From Halorubrum salinum (GTDB lineage: Archaea; Halobacteriota; Halobacteria; Halobacteriales; Haloferacaceae), in assembly GCF_024494575.1 (NCBI RefSeq), contig NZ_JANHDO010000005.1, positions 124,001 to 188,000 of the forward strand: 64,000 nucleotides of DNA. The letters run 5' to 3'. The position numbers were made by a program, and so were the translations under genes. Shown one piece after another: positions 17,672 through 28,309 of this stretch (the stretch's first letter is position 1; each line of letters starts with the position of its first letter). The notes beneath the pieces are model-generated. The model was not told the DNA's origin. It saw only the letters and a program-made list of their open reading frames with translations, and ran no database searches.

Positions 17672-19003
17672 TCAAAACTCGTCGAGCGTCGTGGGCATCG
17701 CCTGCCTGACCTCGGTCACGAGCGCGTCGGGGTCGAGCCCGAGCACGTCGGCCGCGGCGCGTCCGACGCGGTCGGTCGCGGGCTCCGGCGCGTACACGCC
17801 GAGCCGCCACTGATTGCGCTGGGCGGTCCGAAGCGCGGACACCAACGGCGACTGCCGCTCCAGCCGGCGGACGTCGCCGTTGACCGTGACCCGCGCCGTC
17901 GACTCGCGCATCGACGGTTCCGGCGGAACGTCGAGAACGACGTGCTCGCGAGCGACGCCGGCGGCCGCCGCGATCTCGCGTTCGAGCGTCACCTCGTCGT
18001 CGTGGTCGGCCTCGTGTATCCGGCCGGGGACGTCGCCGTATTCGGCCCACACCGCGCGCTTGTACAGGTCGCGCTCGTCGTACCGTCGGGAGAGGTCCGC
18101 GGTGGCCGGACAGTCGCGGATCGCGACGAGGAAGTCGTGGTCGTCCATCCGACGCAGCTCGGACGCGGTCGTCGTCGTCGCGGCGAGCAGGTCGCTCGCG
18201 GCGCGGCGCAACATCGCCTTGGAGATCCGCGCGACCGGATGGGTGTAGACGACCGGATTCATCAGCGCCCGGGCGAGGAGCAGGCTCTCTGCGGTCTGTA
18301 CGTTCCCCTCGTCCAACACGAGCGTCGGGCCATCCGCTCTCCGGCCGTCGAAACCGCCTCGTTCGTCGGGCCCGATCCGATCGGTTCCGTCTCGGTCTCC
18401 GTCGTCCGCCTCGTCCCCTCCGTCGTCCGCCTCGTCTGCGAGCGTCGTGAACGTCAGCTCGCGCACGAACCGCTCCGTGTCGATGGTGCCGTACGGGACG
18501 CCGGTGTGGTAGGCGTCGCGGACGAGGTAGTCCATTCGGTCCACGTCGAGTTCGCCCGAGACGAGCTGTCCGTACGTCCCCTCGCCGGCGACGAGCCCGG
18601 CGATCCGTTCGGGGTCGAGGCCGTGGTCGCGGAGTACCTCGCCGACCGCGCCGGTGGCGAGGAGTTCGTCGACGTCGTCGTGGTACTTCCCCGTCCGCCG
18701 GTGCGTCAGGGCTTCGAGGTTGTGACTGAATGGTCCGTGGCCGACGTCGTGAAGCATCGCCGCCGCCTCGATTCGGTCGGCCTGCACCCCGTCGATACCG
18801 AGGTGATCGAGCGCTCGGCTGGCGAGGTGATAGACGCCGAGGCTGTGCTCGAACCGCGTGTGGTTCGCGGAAGGGTACACGAGCTGTACCGTCCCGAGCT
18901 GTTTGACGTGCCGAAGCCGCTGGACAGCGGGCGTATCGAGGAGGTCGGCTGCGACACCGTCGATCTCGATGTGATCGTGGACGGTGTCTTTGACCGTAAT
19001 CAT
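17672..19003 (-). CDS. HD-domain phosphohydrolase (dGTPase/SAMHD1-like)
   Basis: 443 residues. The HD motif is complete: H in SANHTRFEHSLGVYHLA, then the diagnostic AAMLHDVGHGPFSHN and, later, LDVDRMDYLVRDAYHTG. This pattern is typical of the YdhJ/SAMHD1 group that cleaves nucleoside triphosphates or related phosphates. The C-terminal half is helical and acidic with an extended Asp-rich insert (about residues 205-235). ATG 19003 (MITVKDTVHDHIEID) is chosen because a TTTTTATC box lies about 27 nt upstream. Divergent from the UspA gene, with about 130 bp between the starts. Confidence 0.9.
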   Translation of the reverse strand: MITVKDTVHDHIEIDGVAADLLDTPAVQRLRHVKQLGTVQLVYPSANHTRFEHSLGVYHLASRALDHLGIDGVQADRIEAAAMLHDVGHGPFSHNLEALTHRRTGKYHDDVDELLATGAVGEVLRDHGLDPERIAGLVAGEGTYGQLVSGELDVDRMDYLVRDAYHTGVPYGTIDTERFVRELTFTTLADEADDGGDEADDGDRDGTDRIGPDERGGFDGRRADGPTLVLDEGNVQTAESLLLARALMNPVVYTHPVARISKAMLRRAASDLLAATTTTASELRRMDDHDFLVAIRDCPATADLSRRYDERDLYKRAVWAEYGDVPGRIHEADHDDEVTLEREIAAAAGVAREHVVLDVPPEPSMRESTARVTVNGDVRRLERQSPLVSALRTAQRNQWRLGVYAPEPATDRVGRAAADVLGLDPDALVTEVRQAMPTTLDEF

Positions 19004-19130
19004 GGAGCCACCTTCGGCGGCATGAGATAAAAACCGGCGGCACGAGACGAACACGGCCGGAGTACCCGGATCCGCGCGGCCGTCCCGGACGGCGGTACGA
19101 CTTATGAGCCACCCCGTCGAACCGTCGCCC

Positions 19131-19535
19131 ATGTACGACGTACTCGTGGGGATCGACAACGCCGACGACGGTCGCGCGGTCGCACAGGGCGACGCCATCG
19201 CTGCCCTTCCGGCGCGCGCAGACGCGGTGACCGCACACCTCTGTCACGTGTTCCGAGACAATCCGGAGGGAGCGTCAGTCCACCAGATCGCGGCGGTTCG
19301 ACGCGCGAGAGAGTCGCTGGAAGACGCCGGGGTCGACTGCGTCCACTACGAAGCGAGCGGCGATCCGGCCGACGAACTGCTCGCGGCGGCCACGGACATC
19401 GGCGCGGACGCGATCTGCGTCGCCGGGCGGAAGCGCCGCCCCTCGGGAAAAGCCGTCTTCGGGAGCGTGACCCAAGACGTGATCCTCGGCGCCGACGTTC
19501 CCGTGCTCGCCGTTCCGTCACCGGACGGGAACTGA
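19131..19535 (+). CDS. universal stress protein UspA family
   Basis: About 134 residues from ATG 19131 (MYDVLVGIDNADDG). UspA Rossmann-like fold with an N-terminal VLVGID strand, ADAICVAGRKRRPSGKAVFGS, and the terminal VTQDVILGADVPVLAVP. The ATP-loop GxxGxG pattern is modified to GRKRRPSGKAVFGS, so nucleotide binding is plausible but not certain. An in-frame ATG at 19104 would add nine residues (MSHPVEPSP); the ACTTATG element at about 19101-19107 sits 28 nt before 19131 and favours the shorter form. Confidence 0.87.
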   Translation: MYDVLVGIDNADDGRAVAQGDAIAALPARADAVTAHLCHVFRDNPEGASVHQIAAVRRARESLEDAGVDCVHYEASGDPADELLAAATDIGADAICVAGRKRRPSGKAVFGSVTQDVILGADVPVLAVPSPDGN

Positions 19536-19631
19536 GCGGCCGAAGCTCCGGGCCCGATCGTTGTCACCGCCGCGTCGCCGCCGCGACCGTCAGCGGTCTG
19601 CCGGTTCGGCCGCGGGTCTCGTCGCGCCGGA

Positions 19632-20189
19632 TCACTCGTCGACGATCTCGACGCCGAGCCGCTCTTCGAGCGCGCGGACCACGGACCCGCCGACGCCGGC
19701 GGTCGCGGCGCGCCCGTCCTCGACGGCGAAGACGTCGTCGTCGTCGACACCGAGTTCCTCGGCGAGTTCTTCCACCGTCAGGCCGGCGTCTTGGCGAGCC
19801 GCCGCCACGTCGTCGCCGTACCCGGAGACGAGGTACGGGAGCCGGTCCGACTCGTAGTTGGTTCCGCCCTCCTCCCAGTGCTTGGAATCGCCCGCCGCGG
19901 AGTCGTACATCTTGGCCTGCTTGCGGGCCAGTTCCTTCTTCCGGCTCTCGTTCCCGCTCGTCCCGGCGCTCGCGCCGCCCGGGCTGCCGCTCGTGCTCCC
20001 GCTGCCGCTCGACCCGCCGCGACCGCCGGGCGCGTTCCCGGCGTCGTCGTGCGGGCGGCAGTCGGAGCACACGAGCAGCTTCGCGCCGGCGACCGTCGCC
20101 CGCTCGAGATCCGTGGTCTCGCGCCCGCAGAGCTCACAGGCGTCTCCGTCGTCGCCGCCCCCGCCGCCGCCCGTCGAGTACTTCGCCAT
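19632..20189 (-). CDS. archaeal multiprotein bridging factor aMBF1 (zinc ribbon plus HTH)
   Basis: 185 residues. Seen: an N-terminal zinc ribbon with CELCGRET and CSDCRPHD, a low-complexity Gly/Ser linker (about 55-80), a basic patch ESRKKELARKQAKMYDS, and a C-terminal Cro-like helix-turn-helix (AARQDAGLTVEELAEELG). aMBF1 in archaea is linked to TBP/TFB-dependent transcription and to the ribosome; which applies here is not known. A TTTTTAAC box at about 20212-20219 is 27 nt from the ATG. It is downstream of the PurD-like gene in the same orientation. Confidence 0.9.
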   Translation of the reverse strand: MAKYSTGGGGGGDDGDACELCGRETTDLERATVAGAKLLVCSDCRPHDDAGNAPGGRGGSSGSGSTSGSPGGASAGTSGNESRKKELARKQAKMYDSAAGDSKHWEEGGTNYESDRLPYLVSGYGDDVAAARQDAGLTVEELAEELGVDDDDVFAVEDGRAATAGVGGSVVRALEERLGVEIVDE

Positions 20190-20249
20190 ACCGCGAGTAG
20201 TGGACCCCGACCGTTAAAAAGTCGTGGAGGCCCGGTCGGCGTGGACCGT

Positions 20250-21569
20250 TCACGCGTCGGCCGGCCCGAGGTATCCCCACGCCTGCAGCCGGTCGCCGTC
20301 GCCGTCGACCCAGCGCTCGCCGATGTCGTCCCGGTAGTACATGTTCGGCATGACGATATCGTCGATCCGGTCGTACGCCTGTTCGCGGGCCGCCTGCATC
20401 GTCTCGCCTCTGCCCGTCACGACGATCGGCATCCCGTTGTCGCCCGCGACGCGCCACTGGCTCTCGACCTTCTTCGCGTCCTCGATGTGGATCCCCTCTC
20501 GGCTCTCGGTCTGGAAGACGACGGCCGCGTTCCGGGAGTTCTCGTCGTACGTCTTCTCGTCGTCGAACGGGAACGGTGGGAGGACGACTCGCACCGCGAT
20601 CTGATACCCGTTGTGAACCTCTACCTCGGGCTCGTTGCCGTGCGCGAGATCGTAGAAGAATTCCCCGGTAGACGACTCGATAGACTCCTCTTGCAGCGCG
20701 ATCGTCGGGTACCCGAACCGCGGCGTGAACTCGAGCGGATAGATCCCGGTCTCGTTCACGATGCAGTTGATGTCGATGCTCCCGACGTAGCCCTCGTCGG
20801 CGAGCCAGTCTTCGAGTTTCCCGAAGGTTTCTTCGAACAGTTCGTTCTGGCCCGCCCAGAACATGGAGGTCCCCATCTCCCCGGTCGAGGGGCCGATATT
20901 TCCCGGGAATAATTTCTTATGCTCGAAATTGAAATTGACTTGGTCAATGAACTCGTCCCCGTTGAAGAACCCGCAGATAGCGACTTCGACACCCTCGACT
21001 TTGCGCTGAAGTTGGAAGCCCTTCATCCGGTGACCCCACGCCTTCTTGTACGCCTTCAGCACGTCTACGACGTCGCTCCCGTCCTCCTCGTTCCCGACGT
21101 ACAGTAAGCGCTTGACGTTCTGGACTTCGCCGAGTGGTTTGATCACGTACGGGGCAGGATTCTCTTGGACGTGTTGTATCCCCGCGTCGAAACTGTCGAA
21201 GATGTGGTGTTCGACGGTGTTCACGCCGTGTTCTTCGAGGATCTCCATCGCGTACCCTCGATCCTCTTCGAGATGATCGGTGTTGGGCGTCCCGCCGACG
21301 ACGGCGTTCCCGTCCTCGCGGAGTTCCTCGGCGAGTTCACCCGTGCCGATGTCGGAACCGACCCAGATATCGTCGAAAATGATGACATCCGCCCAGTCGA
21401 CCTCTGCGCGCCAGTCGTCCGTCTTCGGGACGAAGCCGTCGCCGATCTCTTGATCGCCTTCGGCCTCGATGTAGTACTTCACGTCGTGGCCCTCGCGGTG
21501 CACGTGCCAGGCCAAGTCGGTGATCAGCGCGGCGTCTGCGGAGACGAACAGGAAGCGGTTCGATCCCAT
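20250..21569 (-). CDS. PurD-like ATP-grasp protein
   Basis: 439 residues. N-terminal Rossmann-like part (NRFLFVSADAALITDLAWH) and an ATP-grasp domain with APYVIKPLGEVQNVKRLLYVG, GFQLQRKVEGVEVAICGFF, and metal ligands near DINCIVNETGIYPLEFTPRFGYP. Haloarchaeal homologues are generally annotated as phosphoribosylamine-glycine ligase. The N-domain does not read like canonical PurD (no GxGGREHA), so the actual carboxylate/amine substrates are open. ATG 21569 is used; the 103 upstream residues of the open frame look non-coding. Conserved in haloarchaea by my recollection. Confidence 0.8.
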   Translation of the reverse strand: MGSNRFLFVSADAALITDLAWHVHREGHDVKYYIEAEGDQEIGDGFVPKTDDWRAEVDWADVIIFDDIWVGSDIGTGELAEELREDGNAVVGGTPNTDHLEEDRGYAMEILEEHGVNTVEHHIFDSFDAGIQHVQENPAPYVIKPLGEVQNVKRLLYVGNEEDGSDVVDVLKAYKKAWGHRMKGFQLQRKVEGVEVAICGFFNGDEFIDQVNFNFEHKKLFPGNIGPSTGEMGTSMFWAGQNELFEETFGKLEDWLADEGYVGSIDINCIVNETGIYPLEFTPRFGYPTIALQEESIESSTGEFFYDLAHGNEPEVEVHNGYQIAVRVVLPPFPFDDEKTYDENSRNAAVVFQTESREGIHIEDAKKVESQWRVAGDNGMPIVVTGRGETMQAAREQAYDRIDDIVMPNMYYRDDIGERWVDGDGDRLQAWGYLGPADA

Positions 21570-24123
<2,554 letters not shown>

Positions 24124-24180
24124 GCGGTCGGCGCTGACGCGGGCGGACTCACGGCGGTCGGGCGCGTCCCGGCCCTTCGG

Positions 24181-25134
24181 TCACGCGACCAGATTTTTGA
24201 GGTCGTCGCCGGCGTCGAGGCGACGGACGTTCTCCGCGAGGATCTCAGCCACACGATCGTAGTAGTGCGGGGTGTGACCCGCGTTGTGCGGCGTGATCGT
24301 GACGTTGCTGAGTCCCCACAGCGGGTGGTCCTCGGGCAGCGGCTCGGGATCTGTGACGTCGAGGGCCGCCCCGCGGATCCGGCTGTTTCGGAGGTCGGAG
24401 ACGAGCGCGTCGGTGTCGACGATCGGCCCGCGCGCGACGTTGATCAGGACCGCATCTGATCGCATCGTGCGGAGGGCCTCGGCGTCGACGAGCCCGCGGG
24501 TCGCCTCCGTGAGGGGACACGCGAGAACGACGTACTCGGCGTCGGCTATCGCCTCGTGGAACTCGTCGAAGCCGTACACCTCGTCCGTCGGTCCCCCCTT
24601 TTCGGGGGAGTAGCGGACCCCGATCGTCTCGACGTCGAAGGCGTCGAGCCTGTCGACGACGGTGCGCCCGATCGCGCCGAGCCCGACGACGGCCGCGGTG
24701 GAGCCGTACACCTCGGTCGTCTCGTAGTTCCGCCACTCGCGCCGGGCCTGCTGGCGGTGGGCCCGCTGCCACTGCCGGGCGTGGGTCACCATCGCGCCGA
24801 CGACGTACTCTGAGATGTTCGGGCCGTGGACGCCGGAGGCGTTCGTCACGGCGACGCCGTGGTCCGCGAGGGCGTCTCGCGGGAGGTGGCCCGTCCCCGC
24901 GAACACGCAGGCGAAGAGTTCGAGGTTCTCGGCGGCCGCCAACTGTGGCTCGTCGATGTGGAGCCCGACGGCGATCCGCGCCGTTTCGAGCAGGTCGCGC
25001 TCCTCGTCCGGCGTCCGCGCCATCGCGACCGTGCTGTTCGGGAGTCGCTCGCGGACCGCCGCGGTCAGGTCGCGGGCGTCCGAACCGTGGATCGTCTGTC
25101 GCAACACGACGACGTCGGGGTCGCTCTCGCTCAT
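24181..25134 (-). CDS. D-2-hydroxyacid dehydrogenase (NAD-binding)
   Basis: 317 residues from ATG 25134 (MSESDPDVVVLRQTI). D-isomer-specific 2-hydroxyacid dehydrogenase fold: catalytic Arg in LINVARGPIVDTDAL, NAD motif AAVVGLGAIGRTV, Glu in DPEPLPEDHPLWGLSNV and His in TITPHNAGHTP. The substrate (glyoxylate, 2-oxoisovalerate, phosphoglycerate-like) cannot be told. A TTTTTGTA box at about 25158-25165 is correctly spaced for the chosen start. Convergent with katG, gap 57 bp. Confidence 0.9.
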   Translation of the reverse strand: MSESDPDVVVLRQTIHGSDARDLTAAVRERLPNSTVAMARTPDEERDLLETARIAVGLHIDEPQLAAAENLELFACVFAGTGHLPRDALADHGVAVTNASGVHGPNISEYVVGAMVTHARQWQRAHRQQARREWRNYETTEVYGSTAAVVGLGAIGRTVVDRLDAFDVETIGVRYSPEKGGPTDEVYGFDEFHEAIADAEYVVLACPLTEATRGLVDAEALRTMRSDAVLINVARGPIVDTDALVSDLRNSRIRGAALDVTDPEPLPEDHPLWGLSNVTITPHNAGHTPHYYDRVAEILAENVRRLDAGDDLKNLVA

Positions 25135-25445
25135 GGCGATGGACTCGCCTCGGCGTACAAAAAGCGTGGCCGTTCGGCGAGGGGTGCCGGTTTCCGGTGG
25201 CGTCGCCGGTCGCCCTGAGAGCGGCACCTGCGGTCTACGGCCCTGTGCCGCCGGCTCGAACTCGGAAGGCCGCATAACGATAGCTTCAACTTCGTCGCGA
25301 CAGTCGGTCCTCACACGCCCCGCGGCGGTGGATATCGTCGATTCACGCACGGCTCGGTCCGGGCGAACCGACTGACGCTCACCGTTCGACCCGCCTTCGG
25401 AACGCCGAGGGCACACGACCGTGTGGGGGCGATAGCACGCATCGC
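25135..25445. other. intergenic region between the dehydrogenase and tRNA-Ser
   Basis: About 310 bp. It contains the divergent promoter of the dehydrogenase gene (about 25158-25165) and the upstream flank of tRNA-Ser. Nothing else recognised. Confidence 0.4.
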
Positions 25446-25529
25446 GGTGGGATGGCAGAGCGGCCCATTGCGCCTGCCTTGAAAGCAGGTAGCCTCACGG
25501 CTTCCTGGGTTCAAATCCCAGTCCCACCG
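25446..25529 (+). tRNA. tRNA-Ser (anticodon TGA)
   Basis: 84-nt type II tRNA: acceptor GGTGGGA pairs with TCCCACC, anticodon stem CCTGC/GCAGG with loop CTTGAAA (anticodon TGA, reads UCA), a variable arm AGCC/GGCT and T-arm GGGTTCAAATCCC, discriminator G. No CCA is encoded and no intron is visible. Its 3' 24 nt are repeated downstream at 25630-25653. Confidence 0.95.
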
Positions 25530-25653
25530 TACGAACGCGACACACTTCCTACCGTCATGAGTCACGCCGACGGATTTGAACCCTGCCAGTCGCAGCGCCC
25601 GAGCGAAGCGAGGGCGATCGTCTGGCTCCGGTTCAAATCCCAGTCCCACCGTA
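25508..25653 (+). repeat. duplicated tRNA-Ser 3' end enclosing an inverted T-arm hairpin
   Basis: The last 22 nt of tRNA-Ser plus two flanking bases (25508-25531) occur again, identical, at 25630-25653, a direct repeat 122 bp apart. Between them GGATTTGAACC (25572-25582) is the exact inverted complement of GGTTCAAATCC (25630-25640), with further paired blocks CCAG/CTGG and CGCCC/GGGCG. This looks like a scar left by integration and loss of an element using the tRNA 3' end as attachment site. Confidence 0.7.
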
Positions 25654-25914
25654 GTGCACGCGGCGCATCTTCGTGATTCGAGAGAGGAACGCACGCGCTG
25701 TTTCGCGCGCCATATAACCATTTATGGTTACCCTATCGTGCGGTGCTACTGAGACGAACGACCGCGCCGGTGGACCGACGTTCCGCCTGAACCGCGAGCG
25801 CATCCCTCGCACGCGAGCGTCTCGGGTTCAACTCACGTCCAGTGACGTGTGGTATCAGGTGCCGCATTATCTTTAACAGGTTTCCGGCGCATGTGCATAA
25901 CAGGTGATACAACG
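25654..25914. other. intergenic region upstream of sod
   Basis: No gene seen. It holds a palindrome TAACCAT-TT-ATGGTTA at 25715-25730, a small hairpin CACGTC-CAGT-GACGTG at 25834-25849, a TATA-like CATTATCTTTAACA at about 25865-25878, and an AGGTGA ribosome-binding site at about 25902-25907 before the sod ATG. Confidence 0.45.
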
Positions 25915-26514
25915 ATGAGCTACGAACTCGATCCGCTGCCGTACGACTACGACGCGCTGGAGCCGCACATTTCCGAGCAGGTGCTCGAATGGCATCACGA
26001 CACCCATCATCAGGGGTACGTAAACGGGTGGAACGCCGCTGAAGAGACGCTCGAAGAGAACCGCGAGGCGGGCGACTTCTCGTCGTCTGCCGGCGCGATC
26101 CGGAACGTCACGCACAACTCGTCGGGCCACATTCTGCACGACCTGTTCTGGCGGAACATGAGCCCCGAGGGCGGCGACGAGCCCTCGGGCGAGCTCGCGG
26201 ACAGAATCGAGGAGGACTTCGGCTCGTACGAGGCGTGGAAAGGCGAGTTCGAGGCCGCGGCCTCGGGCGCGAGCGGATGGGCGCTGCTGGTATACGACAC
26301 GTTCTCGAACCAACTGCGCAACGTCGTGGTCGACAAACACGACCAGGGCGCTATCTGGGGCGGTCATCCCATCCTCGCGCTGGACGTGTGGGAACACTCC
26401 TACTACCACGACTACGGCCCCGCCCGCGGCGAGTTCGTCGACAACTTCTTCGAAGTCGTCGACTGGAACGAACCCGCCGCCCGCTACGAACAGGCCGTCC
26501 AACTCTTCGAGTAA
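25915..26514 (+). CDS. sod: superoxide dismutase (Mn/Fe family)
   Basis: Cytoplasmic superoxide dismutase, 199 residues. The four metal ligands are visible by alignment to the family: His27 in EWHHDTHHQGY, His75 in GHILHDLFW, Asp157 and His161 in ALDVWEHSYYHDYG. Halophile homologues use manganese; metal choice is not decided by the sequence alone. ATG 25915 is 7 nt after AGGTGA, one of the few clear Shine-Dalgarno sites in the window, so this message probably has a short leader. The longer frame from 25849 lacks homology upstream. Confidence 0.96.
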   Translation: MSYELDPLPYDYDALEPHISEQVLEWHHDTHHQGYVNGWNAAEETLEENREAGDFSSSAGAIRNVTHNSSGHILHDLFWRNMSPEGGDEPSGELADRIEEDFGSYEAWKGEFEAAASGASGWALLVYDTFSNQLRNVVVDKHDQGAIWGGHPILALDVWEHSYYHDYGPARGEFVDNFFEVVDWNEPAARYEQAVQLFE

Positions 26515-26524
26515 CGAGGGGTTC

Positions 26525-26558
26525 CGCGCGCGACGCGCGTCGAGTTCTGCGATTTTTT
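26525..26558 (+). terminator. likely transcription terminator of sod
   Basis: A CG-rich self-complementary stretch (CGCGCG and CGCGCG, about 26525-26539) is followed by a T6 run at 26553-26558, 11-44 nt after the sod stop. The T-run is the part expected to matter in archaea. Confidence 0.5.
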
Positions 26559-26671
26559 GCTGTGTTGTCCGAGAGTGACGCCGCTCGCGGAGCGACAGCG
26601 ACACCGGACCACGAGCGTGTGAGAAACAGTCGGTGGACCGAGACCGGCCCCACGTTCGTGGGTGAGCGACG

Positions 26672-27238
26672 CTACTCGTCGACGGTGACGCCCTCGATCT
26701 CGACCGCGTCGCGCGGCTCGTCGCGTCGGTCGGTGGGAATGGAGCCGATCTCCTCGACGACGTCCATCCCGTCGATGACCTGCCCGAAGACCGCGTGTTT
26801 CCCGTCGAGGTGCGGGGTGGCGTCGAGCGTGATGAAGAACTGCGAGCCGTTGGTGTTCGGCCCGGAGTTAGCCATCGAGAGGATACCCGGACCGTCGTGG
26901 GTCAGCTCGTCGTGGAACTCGTCGTCGAACTGATAGCCGGGGCCGCCGCGGCCGTTCCCCTGCGGGTCGCCGCCCTGGATCATGAAGTCCTCGATGACGC
27001 GGTGGAAGACGGCACCCTCGTACAGCGAGTCGCCCCGCGTCTCGCCCGTCTCGGGGTCCTCCCAGGTGTTCGTGTCGCGGTCGGGCTCGGCGTCTGCGGC
27101 GGGGTCGTGACGCGCCAGCCCGAGGAAGTTCTCGACCGTCTTCGGAGCGCGGTCGGCGAACAGTTCGACGACGACCTCGCCGTGGTTCGTCTGAAGCGTC
27201 ACCTGCGGGTTGTCGGGATCGGAAACGTCTCGTGCCAT
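26672..27238 (-). CDS. cyclophilin-type peptidyl-prolyl cis-trans isomerase
   Basis: 188 residues, cytoplasmic (no signal peptide). Cyclophilin core with [20 protein letters not shown], catalytic [20 protein letters not shown] (Phe-His-Arg), [21 protein letters not shown] and [20 protein letters not shown] halophile-specific acidic insert (about residues 44-68, [19 protein letters not shown]) lies after the first helix. ATG 27238; GTG 27244 two codons earlier is possible. Divergent from the substrate-binding lipoprotein gene. Confidence 0.95.
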   Translation of the reverse strand: MARDVSDPDNPQVTLQTNHGEVVVELFADRAPKTVENFLGLARHDPAADAEPDRDTNTWEDPETGETRGDSLYEGAVFHRVIEDFMIQGGDPQGNGRGGPGYQFDDEFHDELTHDGPGILSMANSGPNTNGSQFFITLDATPHLDGKHAVFGQVIDGMDVVEEIGSIPTDRRDEPRDAVEIEGVTVDE

Positions 27239-27352
27239 GTTCACGGGGACGACCGCACGCCGGAAAACCCTACCCATATCGAGCGTGGCACGCGGCCGCG
27301 ACCGCTCCCGGCACGTACGTTTATGTCTATGCTGTCCGATATGTTCGCACGT

Positions 27353-28309
27353 ATGCCTCCGACTCGCCGGCAGTATCTCGCGCGTGCCGCAGGAGTCGGG
27401 AGCGGCGTGACCGCCGGTGTTTCGGCCGGGTGTCTGGGGGACACCTCGCCCGCCGGTCCCCGGTTCACTCTCCGGATCGGTTCGAAGGGGTTCGACGAGC
27501 AACGCATTCTCGGATACCTCGCGTACCACAGCCTCCGAGACCTCGAACGAGTTCGGCTCGTCGACCGAATCGGACGCGGCGACACACAGACGAACTGGGC
27601 GGCGGTGCGGGACGGCACGATCGACCTCTACTGGGAGTACACGGGAACGGTATGGGGTCGCCTCCCGCCCGTCCGCGACGAGCGGATCATGGATCCCCGA
27701 GCGGTCTACGAGCGAGCCGCAGCGGACGCTCGCGACCAGGGGGTAGCGATGGCCCCGCCCGCTGACTTCTCGAACGAGTACGTGCTCGTCACCGATGCGG
27801 CGTGGAGTCGCGACACCGGAGTCGAGACGATCGGAGACCTGCTGGCGTACGCGAGCGCGGCGGAGCGTGCAGTCCCGGTCGCGGTCAACGGAGCGTTTTA
27901 CCACCGCCGCGACGGTTGGCCGGGACTCTTCGACCACTACGACGCCGATCCGGCGGCGCGGGCCTCGCTCTCCGGCGACGCGCTCACCGTCACCTCCATC
28001 GGTCTCACGTACGAACTCCTCGCGAGCGGCGACGCGACGGTCGCGAACGGGTTCGCGAGCGATCCGCAGCTCGACCGAGACGGAATCGTCACGCTCGACG
28101 ACGACGGAGGATACTTTCTCCCGTACAATCCGGCTCCGACTGCACACGCTCCGACCGTCGACGCGCATCCGGCGGTGTTCACGGCGCTCGAACCCGTGGT
28201 CGACGCCCTCAGCGAGCCGGCGATGCGACGGCTCAACCGACGCGTGTTCGTCGACGGCGAGCTTCCGAGCGCCGTCGCCGAGTCGTTCCTGTCGGCGGAG
28301 GTCCGGTGA
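27353..28309 (+). CDS. Tat-exported lipoprotein, OpuAC-like osmoprotectant/amine binding protein
   Basis: About 318 residues. The N-terminus [16 protein letters not shown] has a twin-arginine and a lipobox-like VSAGC, so a membrane-anchored extracytoplasmic protein is predicted. The mature part resembles the glycine betaine/choline-type binding proteins: [16 protein letters not shown], then [12 protein letters not shown] and [15 protein letters not shown]. No permease or ATPase gene adjoins it. Its TGA overlaps the ATG of a histidine kinase gene (TGATG), so it probably delivers a ligand signal to that kinase. Start codon ATG 27353 is preferred from promoter spacing (GTTTAT at about 27319); ATG 27341 and ATG 27323 are in frame. 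Confidence 0.85.
   Translation: MPPTRRQYLARAAGVGSGVTAGVSAGCLGDTSPAGPRFTLRIGSKGFDEQRILGYLAYHSLRDLERVRLVDRIGRGDTQTNWAAVRDGTIDLYWEYTGTVWGRLPPVRDERIMDPRAVYERAAADARDQGVAMAPPADFSNEYVLVTDAAWSRDTGVETIGDLLAYASAAERAVPVAVNGAFYHRRDGWPGLFDHYDADPAARASLSGDALTVTSIGLTYELLASGDATVANGFASDPQLDRDGIVTLDDDGGYFLPYNPAPTAHAPTVDAHPAVFTALEPVVDALSEPAMRRLNRRVFVDGELPSAVAESFLSAEVR

Noticed and set aside
25714-25731. Palindrome upstream of sod as a confirmed operator
   Set aside because: The 16-bp palindrome is real, but it lies about 185 bp from the gene with no known binding protein, so it is only noted in the region entry.
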